This document shows positions 18,692 to 28,151 of a stretch of DNA of 32,119 nt, piece by piece (within the stretch, counting starts at the first letter, position 1; every line of letters begins with the position of its first letter). Where the stretch lies: the NCBI GenBank assembly GCA_021838005.1, contig JAKCEK010000007.1, positions 1 through 32,119 on the forward strand. The letters are read 5' to 3'. The position numbers and the translations under genes are program-made. The notes under the pieces were generated by a model, which was not told where the DNA came from, made no database searches, and was given only the letters and a program-made list of their open reading frames with translations. This stretch comes from Actinomycetes bacterium. Lineage in GTDB: Bacteria > Actinomycetota > Acidimicrobiia > Acidimicrobiales > RAAP-2.

Positions 18692-19395
18692 TCACCGTCG
18701 AGGGACTCACCGTGACCTTCGGGGCCGTCCACGCGCTGCGCGACGTGTCGCTGCGCGCCGAGACCGGAAAGATCACGGCCGTGCTCGGCGCCAACGGTGC
18801 CGGCAAGACGACCCTGCTGCGCACCATCAGCGGCCTCGTCGCGCCCCAGAGCGGGACGGTGTCGCTTGACGATCGCCTCCTCACCCGACAAAAACCCGAG
18901 GAGATCGCGCGCCTGGGCGTCGGCCACGTGCCCGAGGGCCGCGGGGTCATCGCCGAGTTCACCGTCGAGGAGAACCTACGCCTCGGCGCGATCGTGGCCA
19001 AGGTGCCCCTCGCGGACGGTCTCGCCCAGCAGTACGAGGCGTTCCCGGTGCTCGGTCAGCGGCGCAAGCAGCACGCCGCCAAGCTCTCGGGGGGCGAGCG
19101 CCAGATGCTCGCGATGGCCCGCGCGCTGATCGCCCGGCCCTCGGTCCTGTTGCTCGACGAGCCCTCACTCGGACTCGCGCCCCTCGTGACGGCCCAGCTG
19201 ATGTCGATCGTCGCCGAGCTGTGCGCGTCGAGGGACCTCACGGTCGTCCTGGTCGAGCAGAACGCCTCGTCGGCCTTGCGCATCGCGCACCACGCCGTCG
19301 TGCTGAACGTCGGCCGCGTCGTCGCCGACGCGCCCGCGCCGCAGGTCGCGGCCGACGAGCGGCTCCGCCAGTACTACTTGGGGATGGTGGAGTAG
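18688..19395 (+). CDS. livF: Branched-chain amino acid-type ABC transporter ATP-binding protein LivF
   Basis: GANGAGKTTLLRTISG, VPEGRGVIAEFTVEENL, LSGGERQMLAMARAL, LLLDEPSLGLAP. Confidence 0.9.
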   Translation: MITVEGLTVTFGAVHALRDVSLRAETGKITAVLGANGAGKTTLLRTISGLVAPQSGTVSLDDRLLTRQKPEEIARLGVGHVPEGRGVIAEFTVEENLRLGAIVAKVPLADGLAQQYEAFPVLGQRRKQHAAKLSGGERQMLAMARALIARPSVLLLDEPSLGLAPLVTAQLMSIVAELCASRDLTVVLVEQNASSALRIAHHAVVLNVGRVVADAPAPQVAADERLRQYYLGMVE

Positions 19396-20294
19396 TGGAC
19401 AGCTTCCTCACGTCGCGGATCGTGACCGACATCCTGAACGGACTCACCAACGGCGCGATCTACGGCCTGGTCGCCCTCAGCCTCGTGCTGGTGTGGCGCG
19501 CGACCCGCGTCCTCAACTTCGCCCAAGGCGCGATGCCGATGTTCGCGACCTACCTCGGGATGGGGCTTCTCTCCTACCACTGGCCCTACTGGGTCTGTGT
19601 GGGGGTGTGCCTGGTGGCCGCCTTCGCGATCGGTGGCGTGACCGAGCGGGTGCTCGTGCGTCCCCTCTACGGAAAGCCCGAGATCAACCCCATCGTCGTG
19701 ATGGTGGGCTACCTCATCATCCTCGAGGCCTTCGCGGCGGCGATCTGGTCGACCACCCCCCGCAGCCTGCCGGCTCCCTTCTCCCCCATCGACTGGAGGC
19801 TGGCCGGACAGCCGGTCGGCCTGTCACCGTTCAGCCTGTTCGAGGTCGTCACCGCGCTCGTCGTCATGGGGGCCATCGTCACTCTCTTTCGCTTCACCCG
19901 ACTCGGCCTGCAGCTGCGCGCCTCGGCCCTGGCGCCCGAAGTCTCGCGGCTCTTGGGCGTGCGCGTCGGCCGGATGCTCACCCTCGGCTGGATGCTCTCG
20001 ACCGCCGTCGGCGCCGTGACGGCGATCCTGGTCGCTTCGAACTTCTTCACGGGCCTCACCCCGCAACTGATGGACGGCATCTTCGCCTTCGGCTTCATCG
20101 CCGCGGCCGTGGGCGGCCTGGACAGCCCGGTGGGCGCGGTGACCTCGGGAATCGCGCTGGGTGTCATCTTGCAGTTCGTCGGCGACTACCTCAACTCCAA
20201 CGCGATCATCCTGGTGGCCCTGGTCATCCTCATCGTGTCGCTCATGGTGCGCCCCAGCGGACTGCTGACCCGCAGCGCGGCGAGGCGCGTATGA
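19395..20294 (+). CDS. livH: Branched-chain amino acid-type ABC transporter permease LivH
   Basis: LNGLTNGAIYGLVALSLVLVWRATRVLNFAQG; start GTG overlaps livF stop. Confidence 0.9.
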   Translation: MDSFLTSRIVTDILNGLTNGAIYGLVALSLVLVWRATRVLNFAQGAMPMFATYLGMGLLSYHWPYWVCVGVCLVAAFAIGGVTERVLVRPLYGKPEINPIVVMVGYLIILEAFAAAIWSTTPRSLPAPFSPIDWRLAGQPVGLSPFSLFEVVTALVVMGAIVTLFRFTRLGLQLRASALAPEVSRLLGVRVGRMLTLGWMLSTAVGAVTAILVASNFFTGLTPQLMDGIFAFGFIAAAVGGLDSPVGAVTSGIALGVILQFVGDYLNSNAIILVALVILIVSLMVRPSGLLTRSAARRV

Positions 20295-21490
20295 GCGCCG
20301 TCGCCCGCCACGGCGCCGTGGCGCTCGGTGCGTTCGTGGTGTCGGTCGCGCTGGCCGTGAGCCTCGCCCCTCGCGCGAGCGACACCGTCGCCGCGGTGGT
20401 CGTCGCGGTGGTGGCGGCGGCGGCGGGGTTCGTCGGCTCTCTGCCCGCGGTACGCGTCGGGCACCCCGCGCTGGCGCGCGCGATGCTCACCGTGGTGCTC
20501 GTCGACGCGATGGTTTTCGCCACGACCTTCCTCTCGGTCCCCACGGACTTCAACCTCGCGACCGGTGCGGCGATGGCGATCGCGCTCCTCGGGCTGTCGT
20601 TCCTCACGGGCGCCTCGGGCCAGATCTCGATCGGCAACGGCGCCTTCATGGGCGTCGGGGCCTTCGCCACCGCCATCTGGGCCAACCACCACGCCACCAC
20701 CCCTATCGTCGTGGTCCTGCTCATCTCGGTCGCGGTCGGTGCGCTGTTCGGCCTGCTGTTGGGCCTGCCGGCCACGCGCCTGCGCGGACCCTACCTCGCC
20801 GGCATGACCCTGGCCTTCGCGGTGGCCTTCCCGGCCATCCTCAGTTCGTTCAGCTCCTGGACCGGCGGGGACTCCGGTTTGCAGCTGCCGAACACGGTGA
20901 CGCCGCCCCACTGGCTCGTCGGACTCTTCCACGCGGGCACCCCCACGCTCACGACCGACACCCTCTGGTTGACCGACATCATCATGGTCGCCACCGGCGT
21001 CGCCTTCTTCTTCATGGCGAACCTGTTCGCCAGCCGCACCGGGCGGGCGATGCGCCTGGTGCGCGACAACGACGTCGCGGCCGAGCTCGTCGGAGTTAAC
21101 CTGCCGCGCACGCGGGTCATCGCCTTTGTCATTAGCGCCGCCTACGCCGCGCTGGGGGGGGCGCTGTGGACGCTCCTCAACAACTCGGTCTCGCCCGCGA
21201 CCTACGGCTTCGCCCTGTCGATCACGATCCTCGCGGTCATCGTGATCGGGGGGATCGGCACGATCTCCGGGGCCCTCATCGGTGGGGTCGTCTACGCCTA
21301 CTCGACCAGCGTGATCGCGTGGTTCGTCGCCCGCACGGGGCTCAATCCCCAGGGCAACCTCGCCAGCCAGCTCAACGGCATCATCTTTGGGGCGCTGCTC
21401 ATCGTGACCATGATGTTCTCGCCGCTGGGCATCGCCGGGACCATCCGCCACCTGCGCCGCCGGCGCGCCCTCGCGCGCGAGCGGGGCTGA
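20291..21490 (+). CDS. livM: Branched-chain amino acid-type ABC transporter permease LivM
   Basis: LTGASGQISIGNGAFMGVGAF, RGPYLAGMTLAFA; ATGA overlap with livH. Confidence 0.9.
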   Translation: MSAVARHGAVALGAFVVSVALAVSLAPRASDTVAAVVVAVVAAAAGFVGSLPAVRVGHPALARAMLTVVLVDAMVFATTFLSVPTDFNLATGAAMAIALLGLSFLTGASGQISIGNGAFMGVGAFATAIWANHHATTPIVVVLLISVAVGALFGLLLGLPATRLRGPYLAGMTLAFAVAFPAILSSFSSWTGGDSGLQLPNTVTPPHWLVGLFHAGTPTLTTDTLWLTDIIMVATGVAFFFMANLFASRTGRAMRLVRDNDVAAELVGVNLPRTRVIAFVISAAYAALGGALWTLLNNSVSPATYGFALSITILAVIVIGGIGTISGALIGGVVYAYSTSVIAWFVARTGLNPQGNLASQLNGIIFGALLIVTMMFSPLGIAGTIRHLRRRRALARERG

Positions 21491-21589
21491 CTTGCGCGAC
21501 ACCCGGGGAGGGCCTACGCTCGCCTTACCGAGCGGTATCAGGCGGTATGTACGAGTTTCGGACACACTCATCAGGGGGGACAGAACACG

Positions 21590-22945
21590 ATGGCAATTTC
21601 TCAGTGGCGACGCGTCGCGACGGCAGGTTCGGCACTACTCCTGTGCGCGACCCTCGCCACGGCGGCCACGTCGATAGGGGACGCCGGAGCGGCGTCCAAG
21701 GCTCGGGCGCCCAAGGTCCCCGGGGTAACGGCCACCCAGGTCACGATCGGCGCCACCGTCCCGTTGACGGGCATCGCCTCGTCGGGCTACAACCAGGTCG
21801 CCAAGGCCGCCAACGCGGTCTTTCGGTACGTGAACTCCAAGGGCGGGGTCAACGGCCGGCGGATCCGCTACGTGCTGGAGGACGACTGCTACGGCACGCC
21901 GGGCTTCGGCTGCACCGGCGTCCCCAACACCGTGACCCAGACCCAGAAGCTCCTGGCGCTGCCGGTCTTCGCCACGGTGGGCTCGCTCGGCACCCCGACC
22001 CAGGACCTCGTGCGCACCCTGCTGAAGAAGAACGGTGTTCCCCAGCTCTTCGTGAACTCCGGTTCCTCGGACTGGAACGACCCGGCGCAGTACCCGGGGC
22101 TCTTCGGCTGGCAGCCCAGCTACTCCGTCGAGAGCAAGATCCTGGCCAAGTACATCCTCTCGACCTACGCGAACCAGAACGTCTGCTTCCTCGGTCAGGG
22201 TGACGACTTCGGCACCAACGGCCTCGCCGGACTGGTGGCCGGCGGCGTGAGCCCCGTGGTGACCGACTTCTACTCGACGACCTCGCTCGTCGCGACCAAC
22301 GGCGCGTCGATCGCCCCCTACATCCAGGCCTTCCAGAGCGCCAAGTGCACCGTCGTCTACCTCGACACCATCCCCGGCGCGACCGACGCAGCCCTGGGCG
22401 CCGCGCTGCAGCTGAGCTACACCCCCCACTGGGTGATCTCCAGCGTCGGCTCGGACCCCCAGACGGTCGCCGCACCCTTCAAGAGCTTGGGCGTCGACCC
22501 CGAGGTCGGGGCGGTCAGCTTCACCTACCTCCCGACGCCCACGAGCGCCAGCCCGTGGATCAACTGGATGTACAAGGTGCTCCAGGCCGACCCCACGGAC
22601 TTCCCGGGCTTCACCTCGACCACGCCGCTCAACGGCAACATCGAGTACGGCATCGGATGGGGCGTCGCCTTCGTCGAGGCCCTGAAGGCCGCCGGGCGCA
22701 ACTTCACTCGCGCCAGCTTCTTGAAACTGCTCACCCACTCGACGTTCACCCAGACGCCCTCGCTGGCCCCGCTCCAGTACACGCCGATCAACCACCAGGG
22801 CCTCAACGCCGGCCAGGTCGACGTGGTGGCGAGCGCGACGTCGGTGAAGACGGTGTCGAACACGGTCTACACGACCAACTCGAAGAACGGTCCGGTGACC
22901 GTGGTCCACCGCCTCAGCACCGGCATTCCGTCGTGGCTTAAGTAG
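21590..22945 (+). CDS. ABC transporter substrate-binding protein (branched-chain amino acid type)
   Basis: Signal peptide, VTIGATVPLTGIASSGYNQVAKAANAVFRYVNSKGGVNGRRIRYVLEDDCYGTP. Confidence 0.9.
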   Translation: MAISQWRRVATAGSALLLCATLATAATSIGDAGAASKARAPKVPGVTATQVTIGATVPLTGIASSGYNQVAKAANAVFRYVNSKGGVNGRRIRYVLEDDCYGTPGFGCTGVPNTVTQTQKLLALPVFATVGSLGTPTQDLVRTLLKKNGVPQLFVNSGSSDWNDPAQYPGLFGWQPSYSVESKILAKYILSTYANQNVCFLGQGDDFGTNGLAGLVAGGVSPVVTDFYSTTSLVATNGASIAPYIQAFQSAKCTVVYLDTIPGATDAALGAALQLSYTPHWVISSVGSDPQTVAAPFKSLGVDPEVGAVSFTYLPTPTSASPWINWMYKVLQADPTDFPGFTSTTPLNGNIEYGIGWGVAFVEALKAAGRNFTRASFLKLLTHSTFTQTPSLAPLQYTPINHQGLNAGQVDVVASATSVKTVSNTVYTTNSKNGPVTVVHRLSTGIPSWLK

Positions 22946-22958
22946 TACGCCGGCGGCG

Positions 22959-23016
22959 GTGGCGAGCCCGGGCGCGCGGCCCGGGCTCGCCACACGTCCG
23001 GCGCGCCCGGGACGTG
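22959..23016. terminator. Tandem hairpins after the liv operon
   Basis: Perfect 15-bp stem GTGGCGAGCCCGGGC-GCGCG-GCCCGGGCTCGCCAC, then CACGTCC...GGACGTG (22993-23016); no T-tract. Confidence 0.55.
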
Positions 23017-23065
23017 CTCCTCCCGCCCCGAAGCCTCCCGTCTCGGTAGAGTTCGACAAGAGCCG

Positions 23066-25579
23066 GTGGTGATGCGACGAGAACCTTCGAGCGGCCGGGC
23101 CGACGCCGTCGGGCCCGACGGGGCCTCGCCGAGCGGGGCCTCGGAGTTGACCGACCCCAGTCGCCGCGCGGCGCTGTTCGACCTCTTTGTCGAGAATACG
23201 CCCACCGGCTTCGGTCTCGTGGACCGGGAGTTCCGCTACCTCGTCGTCAACGAGGTGTTCGCCAGCGGACACGGAATCCCGGCCGCCGATCACGTCGGCC
23301 GACCAGTCGCCGAGGTCGCCCCCCGGGCGTGGTCGCACCTTCGGCGCGTCTATGAGCGCGTGCTCGCCGGCGAGACCATCACCAACCTCCGCCTCACCGA
23401 AGAGCAGGTCTCAGAAGTTTCCCGGCACCGGCACTGGCTCGTGAGCTACTACCCCATGCGGGTCGACGATGAGGTGACCGCCATCGGCATCGTCGCCCAC
23501 GACGTCACCAACTTCCACCACGTCCAACGGTCGCTCGAGGAGCGCTCCCGCCTCTACGCGATGCTGGCCGAGACCAATCGGGCCGTGAGCGAGTCGGCGA
23601 GCCCGTCCGACCTCTTCGCGACGGTCTGTCGGATCGCCGTCGAGGTCGGGGGCTTCGCTCTCGCCTGGGTCGGGATCCCCCGCGACGGCCGGGTCGACGT
23701 CGCCACCCAGTACGGCCAGTCGGCGTACCTCGAGGAGATCCACGTGAGCCTCGACCCCGAGGACATCACCTCGCGCGGGCCGACCGGCCGCGCCCTGCGC
23801 GACGGCGAGCCCCAGGTCATCAACGACTTCCTGGCCGCCGACATGACCCTGCCGTGGCACCGGCGCGCGGCGGGCTTCGGGTTCCGGGCGTCGGCCTCCT
23901 TCCCCATCCGCGAGGGGGGGCGGGTCGTCGCCACCCTCGGCCTCTATTCCGAGAAGGTCGGCTTTTTCACCGACGAGCTAGTCCGAGCGCTCTCGGAGAT
24001 CACGCCGATCCTCTCGTTCGCCCTCGACCGCTTCGTCAACGAGCGGCTACGGGCGGCCGACGAGGAGATGCTGCGCACCCACGACCGGGCGCTGCGCGCG
24101 ATCAGCCAGGGCGTGCTCATCACCTCGGGCACCGACGAAAGTCGGGTTGTCTACGCCAGCCCCAGCTTCCTCACCCTCACCGGCTACCACGAGGAGGAGG
24201 TCCTCGGCCGCAGCGCGAGCTTGCTGAACGGCCCCGAGACCGCCCCCGAGGCCATCGCGGAGATCGTTCGAGCCATCGCCGAGGAGCGCGAAACGATCGT
24301 CGAACTCATGAACTACCGCAAGGACGGCTCAACGTTCTGGAACCGTCTCGCCCTCACCCCCGTCCTCGACGACAGGGGACGGGCCACGCACTTCGTCGGG
24401 GTGAACACCGACGTCACCGCCGAGCGTGAGATGGAACTCCAGCTCCTCCAGTCCCAAAAACTCGAGGCCCTCGGCACCCTCGCCGGCGGCGTGGCCCACG
24501 ACTTCAACAACATGCTCCTCGTGATCCGGGGATACTCGGGACTGCTCGCCCAGCGCTTAGAAGAGCCGTCACTGCGCGAGATGGCCCTGCGCATCGACGC
24601 CGCGGTCGAGAAGGCGGCCGACTTCACCCGGCGGCTCCTGACCTTCAGCCGGAGCCAGATGATCCGGCCCCAGCGCCTCGACCTGAGCGAGGTCGTGCGC
24701 GACGCCCTGCGCCTGCTCGAGCGAATGATCGGCGAGGACGTGGTCGTACGCCTCGACCTCGCCGACGACCTCGCCGCGATCGAGGTCGACCGGTCCCAGC
24801 TCGAACAGGCCATCTTGAACCTCGTCACCAACGCCCGCGAGGCGATGCCGCGGGGTGGGAGCCTCGAGGTGCGCACCGCCCTCGCCCACCTGGACCAGGA
24901 CTACGCCGAGCTCCACCCCGAGGTCACCCCCGGTCCCCACCTCCTGCTCCAGATCACCGACACCGGTGAGGGCATGACCGAGGCGACCCTCGCGCGCGCG
25001 TTCGAGCCGTTTTTCACCACCAAGCCGACCGGTACCGGGCTCGGCCTCTCCACCGTCTACGGCATCGTGCGCCGCAGCGGGGGCCACGTGCGCTTCTACA
25101 GCTCGCCCGGCGTCGGCACCACCGTCAAGGTCTACCTGCCCGCGGTTGGCGGCTCGCTCGAGGGGAGCCGACCGGCCCGTGCCGCGCGCGACTCGCTACG
25201 CGGCACCGAGACCCTCCTCGTCGTCGAGGACGTCGACGAGGCCCGCGACCTCGTGAGCGGCTACCTCGCCGACCTCGGCTACCGCGTGCTGGTTGCCGGC
25301 GACGGACTCGAGGCGCTCGAGCTGGCCGGCGCGGAGACCGGCCCCATCGGCGCCCTGGTCACCGACGTGGTGATGCCCCGGATGAACGGTCGCGAGCTCG
25401 CGGCGCGCCTCGTCGAGCGGCGCCCCGAGACGGCGGTGCTGTTCACCTCGGGGTACCCGAGTCCCGAGCACGACGCCGTCATCGCCCCGACGAGCCGCTC
25501 GGCCTTCCTCGAGAAGCCCTACGGACTCACCGACCTCGCTCACGTCGTGCGGGACCTGCTCGACGGGACCGCGACGTGA
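23066..25579 (+). CDS. Hybrid sensor histidine kinase (PAS, GAF-like, PAS/PAC, HisKA, HATPase, receiver)
   Basis: LAGGVAHDFNNMLLVIRGYSGLL, HATPase DTGEGM...GTGLGLSTVYGIV, receiver VVEDVDEARDLV...VTDVVMPRMNG...FLEKPYG. Confidence 0.9.
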   Translation: MVMRREPSSGRADAVGPDGASPSGASELTDPSRRAALFDLFVENTPTGFGLVDREFRYLVVNEVFASGHGIPAADHVGRPVAEVAPRAWSHLRRVYERVLAGETITNLRLTEEQVSEVSRHRHWLVSYYPMRVDDEVTAIGIVAHDVTNFHHVQRSLEERSRLYAMLAETNRAVSESASPSDLFATVCRIAVEVGGFALAWVGIPRDGRVDVATQYGQSAYLEEIHVSLDPEDITSRGPTGRALRDGEPQVINDFLAADMTLPWHRRAAGFGFRASASFPIREGGRVVATLGLYSEKVGFFTDELVRALSEITPILSFALDRFVNERLRAADEEMLRTHDRALRAISQGVLITSGTDESRVVYASPSFLTLTGYHEEEVLGRSASLLNGPETAPEAIAEIVRAIAEERETIVELMNYRKDGSTFWNRLALTPVLDDRGRATHFVGVNTDVTAEREMELQLLQSQKLEALGTLAGGVAHDFNNMLLVIRGYSGLLAQRLEEPSLREMALRIDAAVEKAADFTRRLLTFSRSQMIRPQRLDLSEVVRDALRLLERMIGEDVVVRLDLADDLAAIEVDRSQLEQAILNLVTNAREAMPRGGSLEVRTALAHLDQDYAELHPEVTPGPHLLLQITDTGEGMTEATLARAFEPFFTTKPTGTGLGLSTVYGIVRRSGGHVRFYSSPGVGTTVKVYLPAVGGSLEGSRPARAARDSLRGTETLLVVEDVDEARDLVSGYLADLGYRVLVAGDGLEALELAGAETGPIGALVTDVVMPRMNGRELAARLVERRPETAVLFTSGYPSPEHDAVIAPTSRSAFLEKPYGLTDLAHVVRDLLDGTAT

Positions 25580-26883
25580 GACCGCTACTCGACACCGCGG
25601 CCATGCGCGCGGCCGACGCCGCCGCGATCGCTCTCGTGGGTTCCCCGGCCCTCGTGCGCCGCGCCGGGGTGGCCGTCGCCCAGGAGTGCCGCACGCTCCT
25701 CGGCTCGCTCTACGGGCGGCGCGTCGTGGTCGTCGTGGGCCCGGGCCTCAACGGGGCCGATGGAAGGGTCGCCGCCGGATGGCTCGCGCGTCGCGGCGCC
25801 CGCGTCGAAGTCGTCCCGGTGGCCGATCAGCCGGCCGTCCTTTCGGGCTACGACCTGGTCGTGGACGCGGCCTTCGGCCTGGGCTGCTCGCGTCCCTACC
25901 ACGCGCCGGTGGCCGACGCCCCGGTGGTGGCCGTCGACCTGCCCTCGGGCGTCGACGCCGATACCGGCGACCTGTGGGGCGCCCCCGCGCGCGCGACGCT
26001 GACCGTCGCCCTCGGAGCTCTGAAGCCGGCCCACGTGACCGGGCCCGCGGCCGGCCTGGCCGGACGCGTCGTCGTGCACCGGCTCGGCATCGTCCCCTCC
26101 TCGCGCGACGGCGTCGTCGAGGACGCCGATCTCGCGGGCTACGTCTCTCGTGCCGACGACGACCACAAATGGCGTCACGCGGTCGTCGCGCTCGTCGGCT
26201 CGCCCCTGATGCCCGGCGCGGCACGCCTCGTGGCGGAGGGCGCGCTCGCCGGAGGGGCCTCGATGGTGCGCGTGGCGAGCCGCGCCGACGTGACGGGGCT
26301 CGACCTGCCGGCGGAGGTCGTGCGCGTCGCGACCGGGTCGATCGACCCCCGGGCGCGCGCCGTCGTCGCGGGACCCGGGCTCGGCGAGGGGGCGGCCGCG
26401 TGGCTCGCGCCGATCCTCGCGCGCACCCCCTCACCCGTCGTCCTCGACGCCGACGGGCTCGACCCCACGCTCGTCGCCGCCCGTCGCCCCGACGGCCCGA
26501 CCTGGGTCCTGACCCCCCACGAGGGGGAGTTCGCGCGTCTCACCGGCCGGCCCGTCCCCCCGGACCGGCTCGGGGCCGCGCGCGCGCTCGCCGTCGCGAC
26601 CGGGTGCGTCGTGCTGCTGAAGGGCCCGGTCACGATCGTCGCCGCGCCCGACGGCACGACCCGGGTAGTCACCTCGGGCACCCCGGCCCTCGCCACGGCC
26701 GGGACCGGTGACGTACTGGCCGGACTGATCGCCGGCGCCCTCGCCCGCGGTCACGACCCCCTCGAGGCGGCCGCCCTCTCGGCCCACCTCCACGGTCGCG
26801 CCGGCGCTCGCCTCGGACCCTACGCCGGGGCGTCGGCCCTGCCCCGGCTCGTCGGCGAGGTCCTGGCCCGTCGGGGGCGATAG
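25576..26883 (+). CDS. nnr: Bifunctional NAD(P)H-hydrate epimerase / ADP-dependent dehydratase (YjeF-type)
   Basis: GPGLNGADGRVAA and VDLPSGVDADTG; dehydratase LTPHEGEFARLTG and GTPALATAGTGDVLAGLIAGAL. Confidence 0.88.
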   Translation: MRPLLDTAAMRAADAAAIALVGSPALVRRAGVAVAQECRTLLGSLYGRRVVVVVGPGLNGADGRVAAGWLARRGARVEVVPVADQPAVLSGYDLVVDAAFGLGCSRPYHAPVADAPVVAVDLPSGVDADTGDLWGAPARATLTVALGALKPAHVTGPAAGLAGRVVVHRLGIVPSSRDGVVEDADLAGYVSRADDDHKWRHAVVALVGSPLMPGAARLVAEGALAGGASMVRVASRADVTGLDLPAEVVRVATGSIDPRARAVVAGPGLGEGAAAWLAPILARTPSPVVLDADGLDPTLVAARRPDGPTWVLTPHEGEFARLTGRPVPPDRLGAARALAVATGCVVLLKGPVTIVAAPDGTTRVVTSGTPALATAGTGDVLAGLIAGALARGHDPLEAAALSAHLHGRAGARLGPYAGASALPRLVGEVLARRGR

Positions 26884-26972
26884 GCGAAGCATTTCTCGCT
26901 CTTGCGCGCCGCGACCGCTACGTAGGACGCGGGCCCCGGGCGCGTGGCGCCCGAGCGTGATGAGGCGAGGGC

Positions 26973-27101
26973 GTGACGAGGCGGTGGGGTGACCGGTGCG
27001 GCGCGCGGCGCGTCCGGAGGCGCCCGACGACGTTCCTCGCCCAGCCCTACCCCATGGACGAGCTCGTCGGGCGGGTCAGCGAGCTCCTCGGGGCGAGGTG
27101 A
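26973..27101 (+). pseudogene. Relic of a receiver domain C-terminus
   Basis: Frame ends ...PTTFLAQPYPMDELVGRVSELLGAR*, matching the FLxKPfxxxELxxRVxELL end of receiver domains; no phosphoacceptor half. Confidence 0.6.
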
Positions 27102-27869
27102 CTAGATCGCCGGCGAGAGCCCGCCGTCGACGGCGAGTCCCACGCCGGTGACGTAGCTCGCGCGCGGCGACAGCAGGAAGGCCGCCACGTCGGCGAACTC
27201 CTCGGCCCGGCCCACCCGCCCGAGGGCGATGGGTCGCGACGCCGCCATCTCGCGGTAGAGGGCGTCGGGGGCGAGCCCGGCCTCGCGGGCACGCCGCTCC
27301 CACTGGCCCGACTCGACGAGGCCGACGAGGAGGGCGTTCACCCGCACCCCGCGCGGTCCGGCTTCGTGGCTGAGGGCCTTGGTGAGGGCCAGCCCCGCCG
27401 CCCGGCTGGCGGCGGTGGGCGTGGAGTCACCCGGCGGGGTGCGGGCCATGATCGTGAGCACGTTCAGCACCGACCCGCCCGTCGCCGCGAGGTCGTCGAG
27501 GCACAGTCGCGCGAGGCGCACCGCCGCGATGACCTTGAGTTCGAGGTCCGCTCGCCAGACCTCGTCGGTCGAGTCGGCGACGGGGCCCCCGGCGGTGCGC
27601 CCGGCGTTGTTCACGAGTCCGTCGATCCGCCCGAATCGCTCGCGCGCGGCCTCGACGAAGTCAGCCACCTCCGCGGGCGCCGTGACGTCGGCGCGCACGC
27701 ACAGGGCCCCCGGTCCGAGGGTGCTCTCGGCGCGGGCGAGGCGCTGCGCGTCGCGCCCGCAGACCGCAACGTGGGCCCCCTCGTCGACGAGGGTCCGGGC
27801 CAGCGCGAGGCCGAGCCCGTCGGTGCCGCCGGTGATGACAAAGGCGCGCTCGCCGAGCCCGAGGTCCAT
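27102..27869 (-). CDS. SDR family oxidoreductase
   Basis: ITGGTDGLGLALA, NNAGRTAGG, GVRVNALLVG, YVTGVGLAVDGGL; TAGGGT-N6-ATG leaderless start. Confidence 0.9.
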   Translation of the reverse strand: MDLGLGERAFVITGGTDGLGLALARTLVDEGAHVAVCGRDAQRLARAESTLGPGALCVRADVTAPAEVADFVEAARERFGRIDGLVNNAGRTAGGPVADSTDEVWRADLELKVIAAVRLARLCLDDLAATGGSVLNVLTIMARTPPGDSTPTAASRAAGLALTKALSHEAGPRGVRVNALLVGLVESGQWERRAREAGLAPDALYREMAASRPIALGRVGRAEEFADVAAFLLSPRASYVTGVGLAVDGGLSPAI

Positions 27870-27875
27870 CGGCCC

Positions 27876-27881
27876 ACCCTA
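27876..27881 (-). promoter_or_regulatory. Putative -10 box of leaderless SDR gene
   Basis: Minus strand TAGGGT-N6-ATG. Confidence 0.45.
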
Positions 27882-27888
27882 CCGACGG

Positions 27889-28131
27889 CTACTGCAGGTA
27901 GCCCTCGACCGTGGACTCGCTGCGCACCGTGGCCTCGTCGGGGTCGAGTCCGGCGACCCGACGGGCCCGGCGCTGGCGCAACAGGTCGTAGCACTGGTCC
28001 AACTGGACCTCGATCTCGTGCAGCCTCACTCGCTCGGCCTCACTCGGGCGCGCACCCGGGTGGGCCTCTTCGAGGGCCAACTCCTCCTCGGAGAGCCGTT
28101 CAATCTGTTCGATGATGGTGCCGTCGTTCAT
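27889..28131 (-). CDS. DUF2630 family small protein
   Basis: MNDGTIIEQIERLSEEELALEEAH...LHEIEVQLDQCYDLLRQRRARRVAGLDPDEATVR; GGGAGGTGG before ATG. Confidence 0.85.
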   Translation of the reverse strand: MNDGTIIEQIERLSEEELALEEAHPGARPSEAERVRLHEIEVQLDQCYDLLRQRRARRVAGLDPDEATVRSESTVEGYLQ

Positions 28132-28151
28132 CGCCACCTCCCACGACCAAC

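Noticed and set aside
25740-25790. Nnr epimerase motif GPGLNGADG (canonical NNGGDG) as inactive enzyme
   Set aside because: Gly/Asn/Asp scaffold and downstream VDAAFG and VDLPSGVDADTG motifs are retained; likely lineage variation.
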